64,000 bases of DNA, taken from NCBI GenBank assembly GCA_963695505.1, contig CAVOGX010000011.1, forward strand, positions 1 to 64,000, in the 5' to 3' direction. The translations under genes were made by a program, and so were the position numbers. Each line of letters opens with the position of its first letter. Position 1 is the first letter of the stretch. Source of the stretch: JACSRF01 sp963695505. GTDB lineage: Bacteria; Chloroflexota; Anaerolineae; Promineifilales; Promineifilaceae. This document shows positions 27,857 to 36,605 of the stretch, piece after piece. The notes under the pieces are model-generated. The model saw nothing but the letters and a program-made list of their open reading frames with translations. It did not search any database and was not told where the DNA came from.

Positions 27857-28813
27857 ATGTCATTATTTAAACGTGTTTTGCGTTTGTTGTTTTTGTTAGC
27901 AGGATTTGTGGTTGGCGCGGTAACGGCCGTTGCCGCTCTCTTTGCCAAACGAGCCATCAACCCGCCCCGCCAGCGGCAGTGGGCCACCCCCGCCGACCTG
28001 GGGCTGGATTTTGAAGACGTGCAGTTCCCGGCCCAGGATGGCGTGCGCCTCTCCGGCTGGTTTGTAGCCGCCCCAGCCGAGTCGCGGCGGAAAGGAGGCA
28101 CCATCATTTTGGTGCACGGCTGGCCCTGGAACCGCCTGGGCGAAGCGGCCGAAGATGCCGTTTCCACTTTTAGTGGCGCGTCGCCGGTAGACTTCCTGCG
28201 GTTGATGTATGCTTTACATCAAGATGGGTTCCACGTGTTTATGTTTGACCTGCGCAACCACGGTGAAAGCGCGGCCCAGCCGCCGGTAACATTTGGTCAA
28301 AATGAAGCAAATGATTTGTTAGGCGCCCTGGCTTATTTACACGACCGTTCTGACGTGGACGCCGGGCGCATCGGCGTCGTTGGCTTTTCGATGGGCGCCA
28401 ACACTCTCCTTTATACCCTCCCGCAAACGAATAGCATCCAGGCCGCCATTGCCGTACAGCCCACTACGCCGGCCCTCTTTGCCCAGCGCATGGCCCGCTA
28501 CATGATGGGACCTTTAGGAACGGCCGTTTCAGCTCTAGTGGACCAGATGTATCAGGCAGCGGGTGGGCAGCGCTTTGCTGCTTTTCAACCCAGCTTTGCC
28601 GCGGCTGGCGCCGGCGACACCCCGGTGTTGTACGTGCAGGGCAAGGGGGACGAATGGGGCAGCATGGAAGACGTGGCGCGCATGGCTGCGGCCACCCCCC
28701 ATGCCGAAGGGCCTCTGTTTGTCGAAACCACCCACCGCTTTGGCGGCTACCAATACCTCATCGACAATCCCAAGATTGCCACGGCATTCTTCGAGCAGCA
28801 TTTCCCCGAATAA
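27857..28813 (+). CDS. Membrane-anchored alpha/beta hydrolase
   Basis: An N-terminal helix (FKRVLRLLFLLAGFVVGAVTAVAAL) anchors the protein. The hydrolase domain follows with IILVHGWPWN, MFDLRNHGES, the nucleophile elbow VVGFSMGANTLLY (S178), YVQGKGDEWGS and ETTHRFGGYQYL carrying the histidine. The catalytic triad therefore looks complete. It is followed by a perfect 17-base hairpin and then the sigma factor gene. Substrate unknown. Confidence 0.82.
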   Translation: MSLFKRVLRLLFLLAGFVVGAVTAVAALFAKRAINPPRQRQWATPADLGLDFEDVQFPAQDGVRLSGWFVAAPAESRRKGGTIILVHGWPWNRLGEAAEDAVSTFSGASPVDFLRLMYALHQDGFHVFMFDLRNHGESAAQPPVTFGQNEANDLLGALAYLHDRSDVDAGRIGVVGFSMGANTLLYTLPQTNSIQAAIAVQPTTPALFAQRMARYMMGPLGTAVSALVDQMYQAAGGQRFAAFQPSFAAAGAGDTPVLYVQGKGDEWGSMEDVARMAAATPHAEGPLFVETTHRFGGYQYLIDNPKIATAFFEQHFPE

Positions 28814-28816
28814 GAC

Positions 28817-28857
28817 GGTAAGAGGTTACAAGTTACAAACACTTGTAACCTCTTACC
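28817..28857. repeat. Perfect 17-base inverted repeat between hydrolase and sigma factor genes
   Basis: GGTAAGAGGTTACAAGT at 28817-28833 pairs exactly with ACTTGTAACCTCTTACC at 28841-28857, with a 7-base loop. No clear T-run follows. It begins 4 bases after the stop, so it is probably a terminator-like 3' structure. Confidence 0.65.
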
Positions 28858-28904
28858 CATCTTCCAGTCACAAAACTCAAGCAGGCGGTGTTTAGGGGAG
28901 TGAA

Positions 28905-29522
28905 TTGCGCAATATAAACCCTGTTCATGAGGAACCCGTGACGGCCCTATCAGATAATGTGCTGCTGGAGCGCGCCAGGGATGGCGACGCCGCATCCTTT
29001 GACACCCTTTTCTACCGCCACTACGACCGCGTTTACGGCCTGTTGTTTCGGCTGCTGGGCAGCCGCGCCGAAGCCGAAGACCTGACGCAAGAAGTTTTTC
29101 TGAAGCTGCACCAGCATGCCTTTACCGACAAGCTGTTTTCACGGCAGCGAGAGCATAATCTGGGGGCCTGGTTGTACCGCGTGGCGACTAACATGGGCTA
29201 CAACGCCATCCGCAGCCGCAAGCGATTGTGGCAGCGCAATACGGTGCTGGTGCCTGACCCCCAGGGCGGTCCCACGGCCGAACAAGAGGTGGAACGGCGC
29301 GAAACAAAAACGGCCGTACGCCAGGCGCTGGCCCAGCTTTCTGAAAGGCAGGTCCAGCTTCTGCTCATGCGGCAAATGGGCTTTAGCTATGCCGAATGCG
29401 CTGCCGCCTGCGACGTCGCCCCTGGTTCTGTGGGCACGTTACTGGCCCGCGCGGCTGCAGCCTTCCGCCAGGCTTATGAGGCGGAGGCGGGGTCAGGAAG
29501 AACCTCGCCGGGAGGAAGATGA
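28905..29522 (+). CDS. ECF-type RNA polymerase sigma factor
   Basis: Region 2 is DAASFDTLFYRHYDRVYGLLFRLLGSRAEAEDLTQEVFLKLHQH and LGAWLYRVATNMGYNAIRSRKR. Region 4 is AVRQALAQLSERQVQLLLMRQMGFSYAECAAACDVAPGSVGTLLARAAAAFRQAY. Regions 1 and 3 are missing, as expected. The stop overlaps the start of the next gene (ATGATG), which encodes a one-helix membrane protein, a typical anti-sigma partner position. Start at 28905 (GTG/TTG-type) is uncertain; ATG-type alternatives lie downstream. Confidence 0.85.
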   Translation: MRNINPVHEEPVTALSDNVLLERARDGDAASFDTLFYRHYDRVYGLLFRLLGSRAEAEDLTQEVFLKLHQHAFTDKLFSRQREHNLGAWLYRVATNMGYNAIRSRKRLWQRNTVLVPDPQGGPTAEQEVERRETKTAVRQALAQLSERQVQLLLMRQMGFSYAECAAACDVAPGSVGTLLARAAAAFRQAYEAEAGSGRTSPGGR

Positions 29523-30514
29523 TGTCGGAAGATCGTGAATTGCAAGAGGTGCTGGCCCAGCTTTCCCAACTGGCTCCCGGTTCCCAAGATACCCCAAAAC
29601 CGGCCGGGCAGGCGCTGGCAGCATTAAAACAGCGCGTAGAAGTGCCTCCCTCGCCTAGCTGGCGGGAGGTTTGGCGTAATTTTTGGCTGAACCCCAACCG
29701 GCGGCTGGCCACGGCCGTTTTGATGCTGCTGGTCGTGTTTGGCATGGCGTTCAGCTTCCCGGCCGTGCGCGCCGCCGCCAGCGACTTTTTGGGGCTGTTC
29801 CGCGTGCAAAAATTTGCCGCCGTTTCTATTTCCGCCGACCAGCTCGCCCTGCTGGAAAACATTGCCCGCGAAGGTTTAATGCCCGGTGAAGTAATCATCG
29901 CCAACGAGCCGGGCGCCATCACCTCGGCCGATTCCCTGGCCGAAGCCGCGCGGCTGACGGGCCTGAGCACAGTACGCTCCCTGGGGCTGCTGGGCGACCC
30001 GGATGAAATTTACGTGGCGGATGGGGGAAACGGCCGTTTCATCATCGACGTAGCCGGATCGCGCCAAATTTTGCAAATGGCTGGCGCCGACCCCACCCTG
30101 CTGGCCGATGAATTGGACGGCAAGGCCGTAGAAGTCGTCATTTACCCCGGCGTGCAGCAAACCTGGGTCGATGGCACGACGCTGCTGCAGACGCCCGTCC
30201 CGCTGGTGGAATACCCCGGCGACCTAGATCCCGTGCCCCTGGGGGAAGCGATGCTGCAAGCGGTGGGCATGAATGCCGACGAAGCGGCGCGGCTGGCCCG
30301 TTCCATTGATTGGACCAGCACGCTGCTGCTGCCCATTCCCCAAGACATAGCCACTTTCAACGAAGTCACGGTCAACGGCAGCAGCGGGCTGGTGCTGTCC
30401 AGCACGGGCGGGCAGTTCAACGCCCTCATCTGGCAGCAGGCTGACGTCTTGTACGTGCTCAGCGGATCCGGCAGCGCCAACGAACTGCTGCGGCTGGCCA
30501 ATTCTTTGCGCTAA
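29519..30514 (+). CDS. Probable anti-sigma-factor-like membrane protein
   Basis: An N-terminal cytoplasmic part of about 60 residues is followed by one helix (LATAVLMLLVVFGMAFSFPAV, residues 60-80) and a large extracytoplasmic domain (residues 90-331). The segment VRAAASDFLGLFRVQKFAAV after the helix is typical of DUF4367/RsiV-like proteins. It overlaps the sigma factor gene by 4 bases. The cytoplasmic part lacks a zinc motif (HxxxCxxC). Its role as anti-sigma factor is inferred from position and topology. Confidence 0.68.
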   Translation: MMSEDRELQEVLAQLSQLAPGSQDTPKPAGQALAALKQRVEVPPSPSWREVWRNFWLNPNRRLATAVLMLLVVFGMAFSFPAVRAAASDFLGLFRVQKFAAVSISADQLALLENIAREGLMPGEVIIANEPGAITSADSLAEAARLTGLSTVRSLGLLGDPDEIYVADGGNGRFIIDVAGSRQILQMAGADPTLLADELDGKAVEVVIYPGVQQTWVDGTTLLQTPVPLVEYPGDLDPVPLGEAMLQAVGMNADEAARLARSIDWTSTLLLPIPQDIATFNEVTVNGSSGLVLSSTGGQFNALIWQQADVLYVLSGSGSANELLRLANSLR

Positions 30515-30525
30515 CGGGCGATTTA

Positions 30526-30558
30526 AGACCCAAAGGGTTTGCGGAAACTTTTGGGTCT
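30526..30558 (+). terminator. Hairpin between the sigma/anti-sigma pair and the ABC exporter
   Basis: AGACCCAAA pairs with TTTGGGTCT around a 15-base loop. It is followed by a purine-rich stretch holding the next ribosome binding site instead of a T-run. Weak terminator or attenuator. Confidence 0.45.
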
Positions 30559-30577
30559 GTGAAAGAAAAGACACACA

Positions 30578-31501
30578 ATGCCTGCTGATTTTGTTATTGA
30601 TACCCAAGGTTTGCGTAAGGAATTCGGCCCCAAAGTCGCCGTGGCGGACCTGACGCTGCAAGCGCAGGCGGGCGAGGTTTTTGGCTTTCTGGGACCAAAT
30701 GGGGCGGGTAAAACCACTTCTGTAAAGATGTTGTTGGGGCTGACGCAGCCCACAGCGGGCACGGCCGTTCTGCTGGGCCAACCCCTGGGCCATCGCCAAA
30801 CCCGCGCCAAAATCGGCTTTCTCCCCGAACACTTTCGCTTTCACGCCTGGCTGCGGGCGGCGGAATTTTTAGACGTGCACGGCCGTTTATACGGCATGAG
30901 CGCTGCCCGGCGCGCCGCCGTCGTTCCCGACCTGCTGGAGCTGGTGGGGCTGGCCGACCGGGCCACCACGCGGCTGCGCGCTTTCTCCAAGGGCATGCTG
31001 CAACGCATTGGCCTGGCCCAGGCGCTGCTCAACGATCCGGCGCTGGTTATTTTGGACGAGCCAACCTCCGGGCTGGACCCGCTGGGGCGCCGCCTGGTGC
31101 GCGACATCATCAACGGGCTGCGCGCCGAGGGCACCACGGTATTCTTGAATTCCCACCTGCTGAGCGAGGTAGAGCAGACCTGCGACCGGGTAGCATTCAT
31201 TCGCAACGGCCGTATTTTGCAAACGTTGAATCTGCACGAGGCGGATACCCAGGTACAGGTGACGCTGCGCGTGGGCCAGCCTACGCCCCAACTGCTGGCC
31301 GATCTGGCCCAGTTTGGCGAACACGCGGGCTGGCAGGGGATAAACGGCCGTATTCACCTGACACTGCCCCACGAAGCCCACCTGCCAAAGCTGGCGCAAT
31401 GGTTGGTGGATCATGGCCACGCCCTGTACGAACTCAGCCCGCAGCGCCTGTCGCTGGAAGAGCGTTTTTTGCAGATTGTGGGCCAGGTAAGCGAGGCTTG
31501 A
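30578..31501 (+). CDS. ABC transporter ATP-binding protein (ABC-2 exporter)
   Basis: Complete ATPase with Walker A GPNGAGKTTSVKMLLG, signature FSKGMLQRIGLAQALL, Walker B LVILDEPTSGLDPLG and H-loop LNSHLLSEVEQTCDRV. A C-terminal regulatory extension of about 90 residues follows, as in NatA/CcmA-like exporters. The stop abuts the permease start at 31503. The sigma and anti-sigma genes just upstream may control it, but a hairpin lies between. Confidence 0.87.
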   Translation: MPADFVIDTQGLRKEFGPKVAVADLTLQAQAGEVFGFLGPNGAGKTTSVKMLLGLTQPTAGTAVLLGQPLGHRQTRAKIGFLPEHFRFHAWLRAAEFLDVHGRLYGMSAARRAAVVPDLLELVGLADRATTRLRAFSKGMLQRIGLAQALLNDPALVILDEPTSGLDPLGRRLVRDIINGLRAEGTTVFLNSHLLSEVEQTCDRVAFIRNGRILQTLNLHEADTQVQVTLRVGQPTPQLLADLAQFGEHAGWQGINGRIHLTLPHEAHLPKLAQWLVDHGHALYELSPQRLSLEERFLQIVGQVSEA

Positions 31502-31502
31502 G

Positions 31503-32336
31503 ATGCGCGTACTGATTATTGCCCAACTCACCATTCAAGAAACCCAGCGCCGCCGCATTTTGTGGATTGCCCTGGTGCTGGCCATAGCCTTTGTCGCTTT
31601 TTTTGCCGTCGCTTTCCATTACATCTACCAAGACGTAGAGCAGTCGGGGCTGGATTCGGAAAATGGGCAATTTGTCGTAGGCACGCTGCTGGCGGCGGGG
31701 CTGTACGCCATCAATTTTTTGGTCATCGTGACCACGGTGGTGACCTCGGTTACGGCCGTTTCCGAGGAAATCGAAAGCCACACCATCGAGGCCTTGCTCA
31801 CCAAGCCATTACGCCGCTGGGAGCTAATTCTGGGTAAATGGGTGGGCTTCGCCGTCATGCTGCTGGTGTACGTGGTCATTCTCTCTGGGGGCATTATCCT
31901 TTTCGTCAACTGGCGCACCGGCTACACGATTCAAAACGTGCTGCCTGGCTTTAGCCTGATGGTGCTGCAAGGGCTGCTGGTACTGTCGCTGACTATGGCC
32001 GGAGGCACGCGCCTCTCCTCGCTGGCTAACGGGGTGCTGGCCTTCATGCTCTACGGCCTGGCCTTTCTTGGCGGCTGGGTGGAACAAATTGGGGCGATGC
32101 TGCGCAACGAAACGGCCGTGGACATCGGCATTCTCACCAGCCTGATTATGCCCACCGAAATTCTGTGGAAGCGGGCGCTGATCCTGTTCCAGCCGCAGTT
32201 TGCCAATTTGCCCATGCTGGCCGGCCCTTTTGCCGTGATGTCCCAGCCCAGTGACTTGATGATGGGTTACGCCGTGTTTTACATGCTGGCGCTGCTGGGG
32301 CTGGCCATGTGGAGTTTTAGCCGCCGCGATTTATAA
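31503..32336 (+). CDS. ABC-2 type transporter permease
   Basis: A 277-residue membrane protein with six helices, starting MRVLIIAQLTIQETQRRRILWIALVLAIAFVAFF. The loop EEIESHTIEALLTKPLRRWELILGKWVG is the family hallmark. It pairs with the ATPase immediately upstream (gap 1 base). Substrate unknown. Confidence 0.84.
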   Translation: MRVLIIAQLTIQETQRRRILWIALVLAIAFVAFFAVAFHYIYQDVEQSGLDSENGQFVVGTLLAAGLYAINFLVIVTTVVTSVTAVSEEIESHTIEALLTKPLRRWELILGKWVGFAVMLLVYVVILSGGIILFVNWRTGYTIQNVLPGFSLMVLQGLLVLSLTMAGGTRLSSLANGVLAFMLYGLAFLGGWVEQIGAMLRNETAVDIGILTSLIMPTEILWKRALILFQPQFANLPMLAGPFAVMSQPSDLMMGYAVFYMLALLGLAMWSFSRRDL

Positions 32337-32344
32337 TCGGCCGC

Positions 32345-32725
32345 ATGCTAATACCCCCATCCATTCAGGCTGCGTGCAGCGCTTTCCACGCTTTTTTGTC
32401 CGCCGACCAGGTGCAGGCTTTGCAAAATTGGGCGGCGCGGCGGCTGTCGGTGGCTGAATCGGGCAAGGAGCAGGAAACGGAAACGGCCGTGCTCACCATC
32501 CTCGAACTCGTGCCCCATCTGCTCCTGTCAGAAAAAAAACGGGATGACGAAGGCGTCGTTGACGCTCCCGTCATTCGCCTTTTCAAAAATCTGGCTTGGC
32601 TGGCCGGGCAACCGGCCGCCCGCAGCCACAAACACCTGCGGCGCGCCCTGCAAGCCGCTCGCACCCAAGGGGATACCGAGACTGCCTACCAGATCCTGAT
32701 CCAAATTTTGCAAAACTATGGATAG
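32345..32725 (+). CDS. Hypothetical all-alpha protein
   Basis: A 126-residue protein, predicted helical throughout (DQVQALQNWAARRLSVAESGKEQETETAVLTILELVPHLLL, HLRRALQAARTQGDTETAYQILIQILQNYG). There is no signal or membrane segment. The start is 8 bases after the permease stop, so it may be part of that operon. I do not recognise a family. Confidence 0.55.
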   Translation: MLIPPSIQAACSAFHAFLSADQVQALQNWAARRLSVAESGKEQETETAVLTILELVPHLLLSEKKRDDEGVVDAPVIRLFKNLAWLAGQPAARSHKHLRRALQAARTQGDTETAYQILIQILQNYG

Positions 32726-32826
32726 GCTGCTTTCCATTGTCCTCTTCCTCAAAGCCTGAGGCGGGCCATGACGCAGGATGACGTCCTGCCCATTTTGCGT
32801 TAGACTTTGCCCTGGAGGATTTAGAC

Positions 32827-35348
32827 ATGATGGACACCGACGGAAAATTCTATCTAGGGCGAATTTTTGACATCCAGGCAAACAAGACCGACGAAACTCC
32901 CCTGCTCTATGCACCAGAAGATTTGACGACCCATGGCGTCGTTGTAGGGATGACCGGTTCGGGTAAAACCGGGCTGTGCCTGGACCTGTTGGAAGAAGCG
33001 GCGCTGCAACAACATCCCGGCGCTGATGATTGATCCCAAGGGAGACATCACCAACGCCTTGCTGCATTTTCCGGAGTTCGGCCGGCCGATTTCCAGCCCT
33101 GGGTCAACGCCGATGAGGCGCGGCGGGAAGGTAAAACCATAGAAGAAACAGCAGCAGACACGGCCAATCTCTGGCGCAACGGTCTGGCAAAATGGGACAT
33201 CGCTCCGGACCGTATCCAGGCCCTGAAAGACAGTGTGCAGTTTGCCGTCTACACGCCGGGTTCTGATGCAGGATTGTCGTTGAGCATTCTGGCTTCTTTG
33301 GCAGCGCCTGCCATTCCCTGGGAAGACAACGTCGAACTGCTGCGCGAAAAGATTTCCGGTACGGTCACGGCGCTGCTCGGCCTGATTGGCCTGAAAGACA
33401 TTGACCCGGTGCGTTCCCGCGAGCACATATTGCTGGCCAACATTTTTGAGCACGCCTGGAGCCAGGGGCAAGACCTGGACTTGGGCGAACTGATTTTGCA
33501 AACTCAGACTCCTCCTTTTGAGAAGCTGGGGGTCTTTGATATCAATCGCTTTTTCCCCGAAAAAGATCGCTTCGAGCTGGCCATGCTGCTGAACAACATC
33601 CTGGCCGCGCCAGCTTTCCAGGCATGGATTGAAGGGACGCCGCTGGACATTCCCAAACTCCTCTACGACGCCGGCGGCAAGCCGCGCCACACCATTTTCT
33701 ACATCGCCCATCTCTCCGAAGCGGAGCGCATGTTCTTTGTGACCCTGCTCTATTCGGCCGTGGAATCGTGGATGCGCACGCAAAGCGGCACGACTTCTCT
33801 GCGCGCCCTGGTTTACTTTGACGAGATTTTTGGCTACTATGCCGCCGGTCGGCAACCCGCCTTCCAAAGAGCCCATGCTGCGCATGCTGAAGCAGGCGCG
33901 GGCCTTTGGGGTGGGCATGGTGCTGGCCACGCAAAACCCGGTCGACGTGGATTACAAGGCGCTGTCCAACGCCGGCACCTGGTTCATTGGCAAGCTGGGC
34001 ACGGAACAGGACAAAGCAGCGGCTTCTGGACGGGCTGGCCAGCGCCATGCCGGGCGGGCTGGACCGCCAGGAATATGACGATCTGATTTCGGGCATTGGC
34101 AAGCGGGTGTTTTTGCTGCGCAACGTGCATGAGCCGCACCCCGTGTTGTTCCAAACGCGCTGGGCGATGAATTACCTGGCTGGTCCGGTGACGCGCACGC
34201 AAATTCCGGCGCTGAACGAGCTGGCCGGGGTGGGTCCGGAAACGGCCGTTACCCACACAGCCCCGACCGCGTCTTCGCCAGCCTCATCACCACAAACAAC
34301 TGCACCTGTGCCCGCTGCTGCACCAGCAGCAGCCGAAGAGCTGCCGGGTTCGCAAACCCAGCCTGCCGTGCCCGGTCGGGTGGCGGAGTACTTTTTGCCG
34401 GAAACCATGTCTTTGACCCAGGCGGCCCAGGAATACGGCCGTTTCCTACCCCCTGATGCCTCTTCTGCCGGCACACTCTACCAACCCGTTTTGCTGGCCC
34501 AGGCTCACGTCCGTTACCTGAACCGCAAATACAACCTCGACCACGAGCGGCAGCCCGCCGCCCTGATCATCGAGCCGGACGAACGCGGCGGCGTGCGCTG
34601 GGAAGATTTCCTGGTGCAGCCCATTGAGCCGCGCAAGCTGGAGCGCACGCCGCGCGCAGATGCCCGATACGCAACGTTGAGCGGGGCGCTCAACGACGCC
34701 AAAACCCTGAAAAGCTTAGAAGCCGATTTCGTCGATTGGATTTACCGCTCTGGCGAAGTGCAGGTGAAAGCGAATGAGGAACTTGACGTCTATGCCGGTC
34801 CGGAAACGAGTGAAGCCGATTTTTCTGCTCTGTGCCAGAAAGCTGCCGCCGCCAAAGCCGAGGTCGAAGCCGACAAGATTGAAGACCAATATGAGCGCAA
34901 AATCGACAGTCTTGAAGCAAAACTTACTAAAGAACAGCGCGAATTAGATGAAGATGAAGCAGAGTACAAGCGGCGCAAACTGGAAGAAACCGCCACGCAT
35001 GCCGAAACCCTCTTCAGCCTTTTCTCTAAGCGGCGGCGCAGCGTGTCCTCTTCCATGACAAAGCGGCGCATGACCGCGCGCGCCCGTGAAGATGTAGAAG
35101 AATCCAAAGAGGAAATTGAGCGGCTGCAGGAAGAAATGGACGAGCTCGAGGCGGAAATGCAAAAAGCGCTAGACGATTTGGAGCAGAAGTGGCAGGATGT
35201 GGCCGCCAGGATTACCACCATACCGGTCACGCCCTACAAGAAAGACATTAGCGTAGACCTTTTTGGCATTGGGTGGATGCCTTACCACATTGTGCAGGTG
35301 GATAAACGACTGGAAACGCTGCCCGCCTTTCAAATTCAGGAAAAATAG
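32827..35348 (+). CDS. HerA/DUF87-type ATPase with C-terminal coiled coil (frameshifted)
   Basis: The start MMDTDGKFYLGRIFDIQANK is followed by the P-loop HGVVVGMTGSGKTGLCLDLLEEA, then MIDPKGDITNALLHFPE (Walker-B-like), LRALVYFDEIFGY and FGVGMVLATQNPVDVDYKALSNAGTWFIGKLGTEQDK. These are hallmarks of HerA/VirD4-like hexameric ATPases. A 60-residue Pro/Ala/Thr linker follows, then a segment with a long charged coiled coil (AAKAEVEADKIEDQYERKIDSLEAKLTKEQ onward) and a small C-terminal domain. One-base shifts occur near 33005, 33080, 33840 and 34015. The function is unclear; DNA or protein translocation is possible. Confidence 0.75.
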
Positions 35349-35374
35349 CGGACGGTTTGCAGACGAGTCTAACG

Positions 35375-35411
35375 AGAGCTAGAGGGGAAGCCCATCTCTA
35401 GCTCTTTTTTC
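35375..35411 (+). terminator. Rho-independent terminator after the HerA-like gene
   Basis: AGAGCTAGAG at 35375-35384 pairs with CTCTAGCTCT at 35396-35405 and is followed by six T. The loop is GGGAAGCCCAT. Confidence 0.88.
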
Positions 35412-35439
35412 TGGCGCAGGCCACTTAAAAGGGAGTAGC

Positions 35440-36537
35440 ATGGACAAAAAAACGGCCGGTATTGGTGGTATCCTCGTGGTGATTTTAGGCGTGCTTTCCA
35501 TTATTTTTGGCGTCGACCTGCTCGAAAAAACCGGACTGTCTGATGATGGCGTGACCCCCACTGCCCCTACCTCTGCAGGGGGGGCCTGGTACGAGATTTA
35601 CTTTACAAATCCCACCTGCCCGCCGGAGAATGAGCGGGAGGGCGGCGTAGATGAAATCATTGCTGCCGATTTGCGCCAGGCCAGCGTGCAGGTTGACGTC
35701 GCTGCATATGACCTGGACTCGGAACCCATTGTCAATGCGCTCATAGAGCTGGAGCAGCGCGGCGTGACAGTGCACGTGGTAACCGACGAGGATAATGGGG
35801 ATTTGAGCGCTGTTCGCCGCCTGCGGCGCAACGGCATCAGCGTGGTGGAAGACAAGCGCCGAGGGCTGATGCATGACAAGTTCATTGTGATTGACGGCCG
35901 TATCACCTGGACCGGCTCCATGAACTTCACCAGCAACGGCGTTTACTGCAACAACAACAACCTGGTTCGTTTTGATGAACCCCGCCTGGCAGCAAACTAC
36001 CTGGCCGAGATGACCGAGATGTACGACGAGCGCCAGTTCGGCCCCACTTCGCCCGACAACACGCCCAACGAGCTGCTGACCATTCGCGGGGTGGGTGTAG
36101 AGACTTATTTTGGGGCAGAAAAAGATATCGCCCTGGTGTTATCTCGTGCCCTGGCTCGCGCCGAACAAGAAATTTTATTCATGGCATTTTCCTTCACGAA
36201 CGACCAAATTGGCGAGTCTCTGCTGGGACGCGTGGACGCCGGGGTAGAAACGCGGGGGGTCTTTGAAACGCTAGGCTCCGATACCTCTTTTAGCTATTAC
36301 CCCATCATGCAGGTTATGCGGCTGTCTAATTTGCAGGTGCGCCAGGACGGCAATTCCCAATTCATGCATCACAAGGTGATCATCATTGACCGCCAAACCG
36401 TGATTTTTGGCTCCTTTAACTTCACCGACAATGCGAACCGCCAAAATGACGAGAATGTCGTCATTGTGCACGACCCCACATTTGCCAGTTTCTTCGTCGA
36501 AGAGTTTGAGGCGGTCTGGGCCGAAGCCGGGGGCTGA
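35440..36537 (+). CDS. Membrane-anchored phospholipase D-like protein
   Basis: One helix near the N-terminus (TAGIGGILVVILGVLSIIFGVDL, residues 4-26) is followed by two PLD half domains. HKD motif 1 is HDKFIVIDGRITWTGSMNF and motif 2 is HHKVIIIDRQTVIFGSFNF, so both HxKxxxxD sites are complete. The family includes phosphodiesterases acting on phospholipids or DNA; secreted forms like this may be nucleases. It stands alone between a terminator and the VanW gene. ATG 35440 follows AAAGGGAG. Confidence 0.87.
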   Translation: MDKKTAGIGGILVVILGVLSIIFGVDLLEKTGLSDDGVTPTAPTSAGGAWYEIYFTNPTCPPENEREGGVDEIIAADLRQASVQVDVAAYDLDSEPIVNALIELEQRGVTVHVVTDEDNGDLSAVRRLRRNGISVVEDKRRGLMHDKFIVIDGRITWTGSMNFTSNGVYCNNNNLVRFDEPRLAANYLAEMTEMYDERQFGPTSPDNTPNELLTIRGVGVETYFGAEKDIALVLSRALARAEQEILFMAFSFTNDQIGESLLGRVDAGVETRGVFETLGSDTSFSYYPIMQVMRLSNLQVRQDGNSQFMHHKVIIIDRQTVIFGSFNFTDNANRQNDENVVIVHDPTFASFFVEEFEAVWAEAGG

Positions 36538-36574
36538 GTTTATGCTAAATATCTGCGGGAACGGGAAACATAAA

Positions 36575-36583
36575 TGCTATAAT
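36575..36583 (+). promoter_or_regulatory. Extended -10 promoter for the VanW gene
   Basis: TGCTATAAT matches an extended -10. The transcript start would be near 36590, giving a leader of about 16 bases to ATG 36606. No strong -35 is present. Confidence 0.55.
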
Positions 36584-36605
36584 TTGCCCGCGGTAGGCAA
36601 AAACT

